The translations under genes and the position numbers were made by a program. The notes under the pieces were generated by a model that did no database searches, was not told the origin of the DNA, and was given only the letters and a program-made list of their open reading frames with translations. From the NCBI GenBank assembly GCA_001642005.1, contig LWCA01000102.1:1-54731 (forward strand): 54,731 nt of DNA, in the 5' to 3' direction. The first letter of the stretch is position 1, and each line of letters begins with the position of its first letter. Below, piece after piece: positions 35,499-49,000 of this stretch. This DNA is from Intoshia linei. Its lineage: Eukaryota; Orthonectida; Rhopaluridae.

Positions 35499-38400
35499 AT
35501 GGAATACAATGACATAAATAACGAATTGAAAAGTACTCAAATAGAATTAGACAATAAAAATTTCAAAAAAAAGGACAATGTAAATCAAGAAATAGAATTT
35601 GAAACTGAAGAAATGGACATTTGGTTTTCTTCTGATGAAGACACAATCAGTCCAAATACCTCCCTACACAAAGAATCAAAACCATCAATAATAACTGAAT
35701 TTCTTAATCCTACTCCAAACATGAATCTTGAATTATCTATGAATAATATAACCCCAGAAAAATATGAATGTCCAGAAATATTATCAACCTGCAATGCAGA
35801 AAAACTTAAAAACAAATTTGAAGAAATGTTACAAAATAAAAGTCGACAAGAAATTGAATTAAAAATTTTGAAACTAAAAAAAAAAAAACGCGAATTAAAA
35901 TTAATTAAAAAACAAAAAACCAAACGAACCGAAAAAATTGAAATACCTACAGAAATTAAAAGTATTGACGATGAATTGGAATTGTTAAATTCAAAATTAA
36001 ATTTGGAAAATTTCAATATTTTCGATAAAATGAACTACGACAAACAAATCGAAATCAGCGAAAATAAAATCATTAATGAACCATTATCAGATAAATTCTA
36101 TTTTAAGGATACTGGTTTAGATGATGGAAATGAAAAACAATTTAATTGTAGAATAAATTCTTTAAAAGAAAATACAGCATGGATAAATAGTAAAACTGTA
36201 AATGTTTTGGGTTTAAATGTAAACTCGTTTTTGTGGGAAAAATTGTACAATTTTCAAAAAACGTGTGTAAAATGGCTGTGGGAATTGCACAAACAGGGTG
36301 CTGGAGGAATTGTAGCTGATGAAATGGGTCTAGGAAAAACCATACAATTGATAGTCTTTTTTACAGCTCTGTACTCGACAAAGCGTCAAATTAGCCATTA
36401 TGGTCAACAGGGTGGTTTAGGGCCAGTTTTAATTGTTTGTCCAGCTACATTATTAAATCACTGGAGAAGAGAGTTTCATAAATGGTTTCCGCAAAGACGA
36501 GTATACATTTTCCATAAAATTTCGACATATTCAGGAAATTGGAATATTGCTTTGAAAAAAATTATCAAAGAAGGACATATCATGATTGCATCTTATTGCA
36601 TGGTTAATATTCACATAACAATTTTTGACGGCATGTGGAATTATGTTGTTCTAGATGAGGGGCATGTAATACGAAATGCAGTTTCCCAAACTACTCGGCA
36701 TATAAAAATGTTGAGAGCACAACATCGCATCATTTTAACGGGTACTCCATTTCAGAATAATCTCGTCGAATTTTGGTCATTATTTGATTTTGTTTTTACA
36801 AACAAATTGGGTAGTGTACAATTTTTTAAAAATAATTACATTATTCCAATTAGTAGAGGTAGTTTCACCAATGCCACTATACGACAAGTTCAAATCGCTA
36901 AGCAATGCGCCATAAAACTTAGAAGTATAATTTCACCGTACATGATCCGTCGCAAAAAATGTGACGTTGCACGAATTTTGCATCTTCCAGCCAAAGATGA
37001 GCAAATTTTATTTTGTAAATTAACCGACGCTCAACACCGGGCATATCAAAACTATTTAGAATCTGACGAATGCAAAGCCATTGTCCAGGGCCGTATACTT
37101 ATATTTAAAGGATTAGTCAGACTTCGTAATATTTGCAATCATCCATGCTTTAGTATTTATTATGACAGTGATAAAAATGTATACGAGAAAAAAATTGAAA
37201 AAATAGCCAATGAATGGAGTTTATCTGGAAAAATGGCGGTAACCCTTTCACTATTAAAAGTTTGGTATGAAGCAAAACATAAAGTTTTGTTTTTTACGCA
37301 GAGTCGCAAAATGGTCCATGTGATGATACAAATTTGTACCACGTTCAACTTTAAAAATCTCGTATTGACTGGACAAACAAATACTACGAAAAGATACAAT
37401 ATTGTTAATCAGTTTAATTCAAAACCATCAATATTTATTCTCATTATGACTACCCGGGTGGGCGGGGTTGGTTTGAATTTAGTTGGGGCTGATCGTGTAA
37501 TTATTTTTGACCCAGATTGGAATCCTTCCACAGACATGCAGGCTAAGGAAAGAGCTTGGAGAATTGGCCAAAAAAAGAATGTCATCATTTATCGACTTTT
37601 AACTGTTGGTACAATTGAAGAAAAAATTTACCAAAAGCAAATTTATAAACAGTTACTAGCTCAGCGTATTTTTAATAATCCAGATCAGAAACGGTTTATT
37701 AAACAGTCCGATATTAAGCATCTTTTTTCTTTTTCACACAGAGGAAATGAAAATACAGATACCGGGGAAATGTTCCAAAATGCTGAGGGGAAATTTGACA
37801 CTAAACGAAAAATTCGTAATTATTAAATAATTTTTTTTTTATATTCAATATTTTATTACTTGGTAATTTTTTTATTTAGTTGTTGATAACGTACAAATCA
37901 AAAATGTAGTCAAAATTAAAAAAATTGTTAAAAAGGTCAATTCTCAAGATTACATACTTACCAACCTCTTGATTAAATCTGGTAAGATTTGAAAGTTAAG
38001 TATTTAGGTTTTCATGTACATTGTACAAATAATAGCTACATTAGTGGTATTATTTTTTTAAATTGGGTAGTGGAGTTTACTATATTATGACCAATGGTCA
38101 TTGACCATTAACTAAAAATATTTATAAAATAAAACTTAATTTAGGAGTTCATAGCAGCTTGGAACAAGAAAAAGTTGAAGAATTATGTCAAGAAGGAGAC
38201 ATTGAATTGGAAAAATATCAAGCAAAAAAAATAGCAAAACAATGTCTAACTCAATTAAAATCAAACATAATAAACTCCAACTACGAATGGAATTTGACGT
38301 CCGATTGTGATTGTAAAAACTCATTCATTGGCCAAATATCCGGTTATTCAAATTTAAACAATTCTGGCTACATTTCAACTACGTCTAAACCCACTGGACA

Positions 38401-38701
38401 GTCAATAATAAATTGTATAAAATCTCGACAAACTATTGACCAAAAACTTGTCTCTAAAAAACTAACAACAAATAAACACAAAAAATTAACCAACCAGCTC
38501 ATCACTTTTTTAAATAAAAATATCAACATTGAAATGACTTCTGAAAAAATAATCAACCAATTTAAAGACAAAGTTTCAGATGGTGAATTGTATTTGTTTA
38601 AAAAATTACTCCATGAAATTTGTCTACTAGTGGAAAGAAAAACTGAACCAAATGTTTGGAAACTTCGGGATGAATACAAAATTTTATGTCAACAATTGTA
38701 A
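35499..38701 (+). CDS. ERCC6: ERCC6/CSB (Rad26) SNF2 ATPase of transcription-coupled repair
   Basis: Exons 35499-37815, 37880-37981 and 38145-38701 join in phase to 991 codons; human CSB is about 1500 residues, the difference lying mainly in the N-terminal arm and C-terminal linkers. ATPase motifs: 'GGIVADEMGLGKTIQLIVFF' (Walker A), 'VVLDEGHVIRN' (DEGH as in CSB), 'ILTGTPFQNNLVEFWSLFDF', 'LVRLRNICNHPCF', 'TTRVGGVGLNLVGADRVIIF', 'DPDWNPSTDMQAKERAWRIG'. The post-ATPase 'NPDQKRFIKQSDIKHLFSF' and 'SQDYILTNLLIKSGVHSS' follow CSB order, and the end 'VWKLRDEYK' matches the CSB C-terminal winged-helix/ubiquitin-binding region. CSB binds stalled RNA polymerase II and starts repair. The N-terminal part is acidic, with a Lys-rich coiled coil. 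It converges with AK6, 84 bp between stops. Confidence 0.95.
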
Positions 38702-38785
38702 ATTAAAGAAATGTATTTTCACATGAAATTTATTAAAAAATGTTATTGTAAAATATTTAAAAATTATAATTTATAAATAAACAAT

Positions 38786-41700
38786 TTATGTTTGTACTTT
38801 TTGATTTACAGTGTTGCATATGGTTTTTATATTGTTTGTCAAATCTGTTTCAACGTTATTTTCTAGAGAAATTACACTTTCTGGTCCAAAATAATTTAAA
38901 GCATCGTCCAGGATTACTTGAAATATTTCTGATTCAATGTTGTTTTTTAGTTTCTTGTCGGAATACTTTCTAAATATAACTAATGTATATTTTATCCTTA
39001 CTTATATAGAGTAAAAGTTGATAAAATGTGTCTGTGTAGTCATTTATTTACTGATGCTCGCAGAAATTTCAAAAATAAAAATATCACACTTCTTTCTGGT
39101 GCCAAAAGCAAAATAAATTTTTTAACTCGAAAATTAGCACCTTCACGGTCAAAACCAAAGTTAGCTTTTTTAAATGAAAAAATCAAGTCAAATCAAAAAA
39201 TAAAATAATCCTAGAATGTAAAGAAGTCACCGCTAGTAGTTACTTCCAGATACCACAATTTTTTTTTCAATCTCACAGAGTCATGGCTTCACTGTCAAAA
39301 AAGAAATATCAAAAAAATAATGGATCGCAGTTTGGTATTCATAGATATAGTTCAACTGATCAAAAATAATTTAAAAAATTTTTTTGAAAATATTTCAAAT
39401 AAAAATATATTATAATTATTAAATATTATACTATCCTATTGTTTTTAATTTTGTCTAGTAATTTCATTTAGTGTCTGTGAAAAATTTTATAGTAAATTAA
39501 AGGTCCGCAGTGAATTTGTTTGTCGTAGTATGATACAAAAAACTATCAAATGTTAATTAATCAACATTAATAATATTAGTAACCTGATGTATGCTAATTT
39601 TTATAAATTTTTATATACAAAAATAACCTTTCGACTAATCGATCATACAAAACCTCATTGGACGTAGTAAGACAGAAAATATATTTAAACATATCTTTGG
39701 GAAAAATTTCACAATCGTGATGATCAATTATAATTCCTTTATCACATGTGTCCAACACTTTTTTCATTTTGGAAGCCATCTAAAATATAATATTTTTAAA
39801 AAAATTTTTGCAATCAAAAATGTAGTTAAAAGATTGTCTAGCACAATGGTTCACAAGGATCCCGCTAGACTTTAGCGGGATCCCATAAAATAATTTAAAA
39901 ATTGTTAATTATTTCATATTTTCGTGTAACTTTTTAATGTAATATTTAATATAATTTATTCATTCATACAATCATCTAAAAATTTTGTATTCGCCCTTGG
40001 AGTGACCAATCACCCTATCAGATTAACTGATGTGTACCCATGGTGACAAGGATTGGAAATAGTGATGGGTTGATTCCAAATTGGAACTTCCAGTTCATAA
40101 ATGTTAATACAATCTCTGATCCAATGTTGTTCAACATTACAACTACACTTGAAAAAATCAGACTTGCGTATAAATTTTTAAAAATTAACTTGAACCCACC
40201 CAGAGATTGCAAATGAAGTGAAAATAATATTTTTAATGGTCCATAATAAAGTTCTGCAAGTGCCAGAAAAAAGAACAATATGAATTACATGTTATGTTTA
40301 AATTTTGTTAAACATTGCTACTGAATGACTTAAAAATTTTGTTACTCATTTAAAGTGATCGTTTCGGATCAAGTTGAAAAAAATGTTTAAAAATTTTATT
40401 CGGACCATACTGTAGAAATCTAGCCGATAATATGGACTCTATGAGAAAAAAAGATAATACTGATACAATTCTGAAAACTTAATACATGTCGCACAATGTG
40501 TGTTTACAATTTATATCAAAATAATAATAAAAAATAAATAGTTTGAAAATATTAAATTACCAACTTTTCATCAATTATATGACAATCTAGATCAGAATCA
40601 TATTCAATGAAACATTCATTTTCTCTGGCAAAATCACCAATATTAATATACTTGAGAGATAATTTTACAGCTAAAATTCGACCCAATCTCGTTTTTCCCG
40701 TACCAGGTGTACCTAATAAAAATTATAAATAAGACAAATTATTTATAATAATAAAAATAATAGACAACACAACTACATGTTTTGTATATTTTTTGTTTTA
40801 ATGTTTTTCTGTCTCGATTAACTAATCAATGATAGTATATTTGTATATTAAAATATTCCTCAATAGTGTTAAAAAGCCAATAAATAATTTTTGACACGTC
40901 AATACTAACGACTGTTAATCGACATAGTAATTTGATGTCATAAGACATATAGGAGTTGCAATTTTGTTTAACATTCTAAGACTCTTTACATTTTTTAAAA
41001 AAAGGGTCCATTGGGTTTAAATGGTGAAAATATACTTGTCTGAGGTTTCGATTTATGATAATGCTTATGATTTAAAAACTATCCCAGAATATATGTTTTA
41101 TAAAATTCTAGGACTGATTTTATTTTTCTAAAAAAAGGAAATTTGGTTTTCGACACTGAAGCACTCAATTTCTGAAAATGAAATTTTCGATAAAACAGCA
41201 CTCGTGAAAAACAGTACAGAGTGGTGCATTAGAAATTACATTTTTTAAAGTTCCAGGACTTAATTTTTTAAATAAACGGTAACACATTCAATTCTATATA
41301 AGTACAGTAGATGCTCGAAAAGTGACCACTTCCCAAAAGTGAGTATTTTTTTAGATGATATAATAAATCTATATTAATGCTACACTGTAATTTTAAAAGT
41401 GACGACTAAATATCAAATAGAAACTACAGTACCCCGAAATAATATCATTTTCCCAAATTTTTTTCATGGTATTCAACTGTTCTGTGTCTCAAATATAAAC
41501 TGTACAGTCCAAATTTCTTGATAGATTGCTAGGGCCTATTTTTTAGTTACAAGAAGTCTAGAGGTGAATTAGATTTAGCTCTGATGTCAATGGTTGGCTA
41601 TTTAATAAATTTACATTCTTATAATCCAAGGTCGGCAACCAGCGGCCCGCGGGCCAAAAGTGCCCACATAATAATTTTAGTGTCCCTACTAGTAAATATG

Positions 41701-42788
41701 CAAATTATTTATTTTTAAATTTTTCAACTTTTAAACATATTTTACTATAATTATAATCATTTAAACCGGCCTATATTTTGTACATTTCATAATGTTAAAT
41801 ATAACCACTTCCATAAATTGATATTGATATGGTAATTTTAACGTTAGCGGTAAAAGTGACCACCTCATCAAAGTGGTAAATTTCGAGAATTTACTGTAAA
41901 AGATTTATATAGAATTTTATTATTCAGGACGGTAAAAGTAAAACCATTTTATCTAATCATCAAAATAATCAAATCAAATAAACATCTAATTAAAATTTTC
42001 TAAACGGAACGTGGAAATATTGTAAACCATGATAAGCAATCATTTTCAACAGCCAAAATGAAATTAATATAATTGTTAGAGCGTGTTTGATTAATACGTG
42101 TCATAACTGTCATAAATTTATTTTATTTTCATCTATAACCAGAGGGCTACTTTTAATTGACTTTTGGGTCACCAATGGACACCACTGAATTATTCTAAAA
42201 GTCATACTAGGGTAGTTTTTTTAACTTATAAAAAAAGTGTTTGTAAATTGATTAACCTATAAAAATGAATAGTTGGTTCATAAGTTATGAGTCGTAACTA
42301 TAATCAGAGTTGTTCAAATGAATTATTTAAAGTGAATGTTTTCTTTTATTGGATAGTACAGGTAAATAGATTCATCTTTTATTAAAGTTTAATTTCAATG
42401 TACCCCTTTGTCGATAGTATACTTATGCAACTCTTGACGTAATAACTCAGTTGTCAATATTGCAAAAACAGATAGTCAAAATCTCATTTAACGAATATTT
42501 CATTTAACCAACGTTGAAAATTGATAAACTCTGTTAATATTATGAGTCAATATAAATAAATTGATCGTAATCTATGGTTATTTTTACATTTCTAATATTT
42601 TCGTTAAATGAAATTTTGACTGTAATACAAAAAAAATAATTTGATTGAATGCTAACAAAACAATAAAAAATAAAAACAAATTATGAAAACCTGTTAATAG
42701 AATAAACAAATAAAATTACCTAAAGTTGTAAACAAATGTTAATAAAATAAAATAAACCAGTAATTAAAATATTAATTTTTTGGTCCAT
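38786..42788 (-). CDS. AK6: AK6 (Fap7/hCINAP) adenylate kinase-like ATPase
   Basis: Minus-strand exons 42758-42788, 40561-40712, 39628-39779 and 38786-38969 join in phase to exactly 172 residues, the length of the human protein. The 31-nt first exon encodes MDQKINILITG and completes the P-loop 'ILITGTPGTGKTRLGRIL'. Then come 'LSLKYINIGDFARENECF' and 'YDSDLDCHIIDE', the AK6 motif 'GIIIDHHDCEIFPKDMF' (human VIVDYHGCDFFP), 'TSNEVLYDRLVER', and 'KYSDKKLKNNIESEIFQVI'. AK6/Fap7 works with Rps14 in late 40S maturation and 18S rRNA cleavage. The 2-kb first intron is full of DNA-transposon relics. Divergent from DHX37, convergent with ERCC6. Confidence 0.95.
39859..39885. repeat. Perfect short hairpin in AK6 intron 2
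   Basis: ggatcccgcta and its exact reverse complement tagcgggatcc flank a 5-base spacer. G+C-rich relative to its surroundings; likely an end of an old DNA transposon. Confidence 0.6.
40930..41300 (+). repeat. Dispersed modular repeat copy in AK6 intron 1
   Basis: Blocks 'tttatgataatgcttatgat', 'aaaattctaggactgatttt', 'gaaaaacagtacagagtggt' and 'aaataaacggtaacacattc' match the copy at 45430-46260 and others. Confidence 0.65.
41305..41896. mobile_element. TIR element with CAGT ends and TA flanks (592 bp), with nested hAT-like piece
   Basis: Left end TA|CAGTAGATGCTCGAAAAG and inverted right end TA|CAGTAAATTCTCGAAATT share a degenerate inverted repeat. TA lies at 41303-41304 and 41897-41898. 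CAGT ends with TA fit a pogo/Tc1-type MITE. Inside, near 41632, gtcggcaaccagcggcccgc is typical of hAT element ends and marks a likely nested insertion. Confidence 0.6.
42475..42620. repeat. Small inverted-repeat element (possible MITE)
   Basis: Left gtcaaaatctcatttaacga and inverted right gtcaaaatttcatttaacga match with one difference. About 146 bp, close to the first exon of AK6. Confidence 0.55.
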
Positions 42789-43070
42789 ATCGATGATAAT
42801 GCAATAAATAAAAGTAAGTAAAAAAATAACGTGCTACTTTTGAAAATAACAAATAAATGAAAATGAATACATTTTCAATTTAAAAAATTGCGCTATTCAA
42901 AAATAATATTGTATCTAGTAGCAAATAAAAGTAAATTAATTATAAAGTTTTGTTTTAATTTGAATATCTGAAAAAAAATTAACTGCATAGGTCAGTACAT
43001 TTATATATTTTATACAATTTTAAATTTGAACTGGTAAATTTCAATCAATTTCAATTTCAAAATAAATTTA
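42789..43070. promoter_or_regulatory. Candidate bidirectional promoter AK6/DHX37
   Basis: 282 bp separate the AK6 start codon (minus, 42788) from the DHX37 start codon (plus, 43071). Both transcripts must start within or near it unless there are untranslated first exons elsewhere. The sequence is A+T-rich; I recognise no specific factor site. Confidence 0.55.
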
Positions 43071-46000
43071 ATGAGAAAACGTGAAAAAAGCATAAATTGT
43101 GGACTAAGCAAAAAAACACGTCGTCAATTGGAAGGAGTAAAAAGAAGACGAAAAGAACGAAGCGATCGATCAAACGTGTTGAATAGATTAGAACATAATA
43201 AAATAAGCGATAAAGAATTTTCAGAATATAAATCTTTTTTTTCTACACCAAAATCCAATGAAAAAATGTCGATTAAATTACAAACCAAAGAAAATGTCAA
43301 TAATTTAAAAGGGATTGAGAGAATTGATAAATATGCTGAAAAAATGGCACGATTACGTCAAGAAATTGATGACAACCTTTTAAATGAAACCAAATCAAAT
43401 TCTGATCCTGACTCTGAATCTTTATCAATTGTAGATTCAGAATCTGAACTTGCATTACAAGGTAAAAATAATGTTTCAAAATTGGAAAATTTAATTTCAC
43501 CCGAAAAAACACGTGAAAACAAAAATTTAAATAAAAGTGTAAAGCTTTCAACACTATCCGAAAATGAGTCACAAATTAAATTAAAAAATGGCGAATATTT
43601 ACAAAAAGAATGTGACACTATTGAAAGTAGTAATAAAATAATAAATGGTGAAAATCAAAAAATTGATCCAACCGAAAATGTTAACAATTTAAAAATGGAA
43701 TTGGACGAAAATTTAAATTTCATAAATTCTTTAAAAAAAATTAACATTTTACGGGATCCAATTAACGAGAAACGGCGATTAGAATTGCCAGTATTGCAAC
43801 ACGAATTTGAAATTGTTGATTTGATTTATAGACATGATATTGTAGTGATATCGGGATCGACAGGTTCCGGTAAAACAACTCAACTTCCACAATTTCTTTA
43901 TGAGGCTGGATTTACGTCCCATGGTAAAATTATTGGTATTACTGAACCTAGAAGAATTGCGGCAGTCAACATGTGTAGACGAGTTTTGAATGAAATGAGT
44001 ACAAATCAACATCATGATACATTACACGTAATTTCAAAAAAATCAAAATTGGTGGGTTATAAAATTAGATTTGATTCTTCGAAAAACGTTAATACCAAAA
44101 TTTTATTCATGACGGATGGAATTTTATTGAAAGAAATGCAATATGATTTTTTGCTTGAAAAGTTTTCTGTAATTATCATAGATGAAGCTCACGAACGAAC
44201 CATCAATACGGACTTGTTGATTGGGTTTTTGGTAAAAATTGTCAAACTGAGACGAAAACGAAATATCCCATTAAAGGTCATCATCATGTCGGCAACTTTG
44301 CATTTAAATGAATTAATGTCGTGTAATTTAATTTTTCCTCAAAAAAATGATCAAATGGATGAATTGCCCATTTTTGAAATTAAGAGTAATTTATTCCCGG
44401 TTCAAGTACACTTTCACACTGTCACCATTGAAAATTATCTTGTTGCAGCGTTTGATCAAGTTTGTCAAATAAATGAAGATTTTTACGGAACCAATGGACA
44501 TGTTTTAATTTTTGTTACTGGTCGACGTGAAATTGATTTTTTAACAAACAAAATCAACAAGGAACTTTGTTCTGAAAATTTACTAGCATTACCACTTTAC
44601 GCTTCATTACAACAAACTAAACAAGATAAAATCTTTAAAATGTCAAATTCCAAAAATAAAAGATTATGTGTCGTTGCAACTAATGTAGCTGAAACTTCAA
44701 TTACTATTAATAATGTAAAATTTATTATTGACACTGGAAAAGTCAAAGAAAAAGTTTACAATAAAATTAGTGGGATTTCTCATTTTTCAGTTAATTGGAT
44801 ATCTAAGGCTTCAGCATTACAACGCACTGGTCGAGCTGGAAGAACATGTCCCGGGATATGTTTTCGTTTATACTCTTCGTCTGTCTTTGAAAATGATTTT
44901 AAGGATTTTACTGTACCACAAATTTTGTCGGTTCAAATTGATGAACTTGTTTTATATTTAAAATCTCTCAATATTTTGCACGTCGATAAATTTCCATTCG
45001 TTACTGCTCCAGATCGTGTTGCAATTAAAAATTCTGAAAAACGACTTGGAGCTATTGGTGCTTTAGATAAATGCAAAAATTTTTGGCAGCTCAATAGTGT
45101 GTATAAAATTTCTAATGTTGGAATCAATATTATCAAGATACCAATTTTGCCTGCTTATGCTAGAATTATTTATGAATCTATTGGTCATAATTTAGTTCCA
45201 CAGGTTTTGGTTATTATTGGATCTATTGTGGTTGATAATTTTTTTGAACCGTATCCTATGACGTTTAATGATGATTCAGAGGAAAAGCAGGTACTTTCTA
45301 TAGCATTTTAAATTTTTAAATTTAATTTTAGAAATTGGTTAAGGAAATGCGATTAAATATTATCAAAAATCAGAAAAATTTAATGGGAAAGGTATATTTA
45401 TATTTTTTTATGTAGCTTGATTGTATTCTGTACAGAGTTAGCTTTGTAGAGGGTGAACGTTTTTTATATTTCCCGGGAATGTAATTTTGATTTATCCGAT
45501 TTATAAGGATAATTTGAGGTTTTGATCATGAATATGTATGTTCGTGATGCTCAGATTTACGACAATGACTTTCCATAATGTTTGTTTAAATTTTAGGCTT
45601 GATTTTATTTAAGGATAAATTTCATGGTTAAGTCGTAAATGTACAAAAAAAAGACTTAAAAACCCCTTTAAAATATGGTTTATAAAAATTTCTAAAAAAA
45701 CCACTTCTTAAAGTAAATTAATTAATTATAAATGAAAGATTTACACATTCTATGCAACATATATAAATGACTAATTTGTAAAATGTAAACTGAATACAAT
45801 GACGCTTGTGAGTTTCACAAATTTTAAATGTTTAGAAGTATTCGGAAAAAGATTTTTCCTACATAGTTTCTATGATTTTGGTTTTTAATCTTGTGGTTGG
45901 ATTAAGAGTTTTTTTACGTTAGGTTTGGTTAAATCGAAGTTTCCAAAAAATGTGGGAAAAGAGATTTTACATTTACTTAATACTTGAGGTTGGATTAAAA

Positions 46001-49000
46001 ATGTTTTTTCTCACAAGGTTTTTAGTAAAATTGTAAGAAGGGGATTTTTACATAAAGAGCTTAAACAGGTATTTTTTAATTTTGATGCCAATAAAACCAG
46101 AAATGCTGGTAACACCTTTGGCGATACTGCATCAGTACTGAAAAAATGTATTAGAAATTGGGTTTTTTTTATTTTAGAACTGTTAATTTTTTATATAAAC
46201 GGTAACACAGGCATTCAATTTTGTATAAGTATTTTCAGTAAGGACCCACCAAATATAAAATGTTATTTGCTTGAGCGCCAACATTTTTAAATTATTTCCA
46301 AATGCGCACTAATAGAAAAAAGGTTGAAAAAAAGAGATACACTTAATTAGGGTAATGAACTGACTGTCTTCCTTCTAATTTATGTGCGGATATTGACATT
46401 GATGAATTATTTTCTAAAAATTTTATCTAATTTCGTCGAGTTGAAAACTGAAATGGCTGACCTTTAATAAATACTGTTTTAGATTTATTTTATGATTTTA
46501 ATTTAAAATTTAAATGTATTTTTAGGAATATAATAGATATTTGTTTGGTGATTTTTATCGGTATTTGCATATTTTTTCTTTGATTTACCAAGAAAATTCC
46601 AACAGAAACGAAATCTGTAAAAAATATGGTGTCCGAGTTAAAGCTATAAATGAATTATTTACGTTTTATGAAAATTTTATTTTGATTGGTAAGTGATTTT
46701 TTATATTTCAGTGTTTTCCAATTCAAAATTTGAGTCGTTAATAAATTTAAAAATTTATCAATTGGATAACGCTCATTTATGGTCAATATATTATTAACAT
46801 TGTAAATTTATTTACTATTTATTTTTATAGTTGGATCGAATTTTGAAGTTAATAATATGCAATTTTATTTACCAAATAATGAGGAATGCTTAATTTTACG
46901 AAAAATCATGTTGTGCGGCTTTCCTCAAAACGTGGTCAGAAGAAATAATGCTAATCCTTCCGGAAATTTTGCGTCAAATTTTAAAAATGTTTATGAGGTT
47001 ATTTTGCATTTCTTAATCACATATATAGAATAATGTCTAAATTAGTTTACTTTTGACTGATTTTTTATTTTTTTGTCTAGACACTACACTCTAGAGCAGT
47101 GGTTTTCAACTTTTTTGTGTTCGCAACCCCTTATAAACATAAAAAATTTTCGAGACCCAAAAATTTTCTATATTTTATTATTAATTACTAACTATTATTA
47201 ACTATTTACTAATTATATTTTATACTGTGTTCTAATTCTCACGACCCCGGTTGAAAACCACTGCTCTAGAGTCTAGAACAGTGATTCTTAGCCGGTGCGC
47301 AGCGGGGCACAGATATTTGAATTTATTTGAGTGTCATACTTTTACATTGACCAATGGTCAAGGACCATTATTTGATGAATATTTTTGGATTTACTATTTA
47401 ATACTGGAACTCCTCGTTAACAGAATAATTAGGTATGAAAAAAATATCATTCCGTTAACGAAGAGTTTTTTTATAAATAATATATACATTAAAACAGTTT
47501 TTTCCTATTAGGGTCAAAAATTATATGCCTGGGGGAGCGTGAGATTCAAATAAGATGTAGAAAAATTTGGATCAACTTTTGTTTATTTTTATAGGAGAAT
47601 TTAATATTTATTACTAGTTTTCTAAATGGTGATTATCCCGAAGCCTATACGACAGTTTATTATTATTTCAAAAATTTTACTTTTATCTTACCATTAATAA
47701 CATTCAATCAAAAATTTCATTTTAGGCTTTCTGGGAAAAATTGACTTTTACCTATATTTTTTTAAATACACGATTTTACCAAGTCAAACGAGAAAAACTT
47801 CTTATCCCAACCCCAAAATAAAACTACATTATTAATAACGCTTAAGGGAAATATCCTTTTTTTCAAATAGCATTTTGAAAAATCTGATTTTACTAAATCT
47901 TATCAGCAACAACTTCCTAATCTAAAACCCTCAATAAAAAAATCCTCTTTTTCCAATATTTCTTTGAAAAACACGATTTTACTAAATCTTATAATGAAAA
48001 AGATTTAATTTTTTCATTAATGTTTTATATTTCATGTTCCCCTTGGAGTCAAAAAAAATAAATATTTTAGTTTTGTAGTTTTACTGAGTTATTGGATGTT
48101 TTTGTAGTGAGTTGTACTTTGATGAGTTTTTTTTGTACTGAGTACTTTTAAGAATAAGCTTATTTTTAAAAATTATTAATTTTGCTAATCAGATTGGTTT
48201 TTCAATCAATGTATTGGAAAATTGCATTTAATAAATAATTAAATTATCAATACCTGCAACTAGTTAATCAGTTGAAAGATTATTTTCTGCGGTGGGGTTA
48301 TTCAAATCTATTCGTAGAATTATAATTACGGCAGAATTAATTTAAAAATACAATAAAAACTTTATTTCTACAAAAAGTAATTTATAACTAACTTTTTGTT
48401 AATAACAAATTTAATTATCTACTTTTAATGATACTAGTTTCTTATAAAATTCCGATATTATCTTCTTCTAAATATCAGTTATTTATTTATTGTAAATAAT
48501 ATAATTTATTTCCTTTTTCCATCTAAGATGAGAAACATTAATTTTATGTTTGAAATTTTTACGTTTTGTGAACGAAAACTGAAAATTCATCAAATTTTTA
48601 TAAGTACTTTTACTAAAATTTGAAAAAAAATAAATGCTGAGTTTTTAAAAAAAAAAATTTTGCGGAGTTTTACTGTACTGAGTTTCTAAAAAAACTAAGT
48701 TGAACACACTAGTCCGTATACTATTTGAACCGGGAACCACTGCATTAAAACCATGAAACAATTTTGATTTTTATTTCACTTAACCTATATTTGCAGGTCA
48801 TTTCATTGAATTAATTTATATTTGTTATATGTTTACTTTTGTGTGCCAGTAAGACAGCTGATATTTAATTTTTAGATGGAAATGAACAAAAACGTTAACA
48901 TTCATCCATCATCCTGTACATTTAATCAGAATTTTGAATACATTCTATATTCAAAGATCGATGAAACTTCAAAATTGTATATAAAAGGTTTCTTTTAATT

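Noticed and set aside
35585-36016. 143-codon minus-strand frame.
   Set aside because: Antisense shadow of the Lys-rich N-terminal part of ERCC6.
47251-47511. 86-codon plus-strand frame inside DHX37 intron 4.
   Set aside because: It starts in the end of the hAT MITE and continues in repeat sequence.
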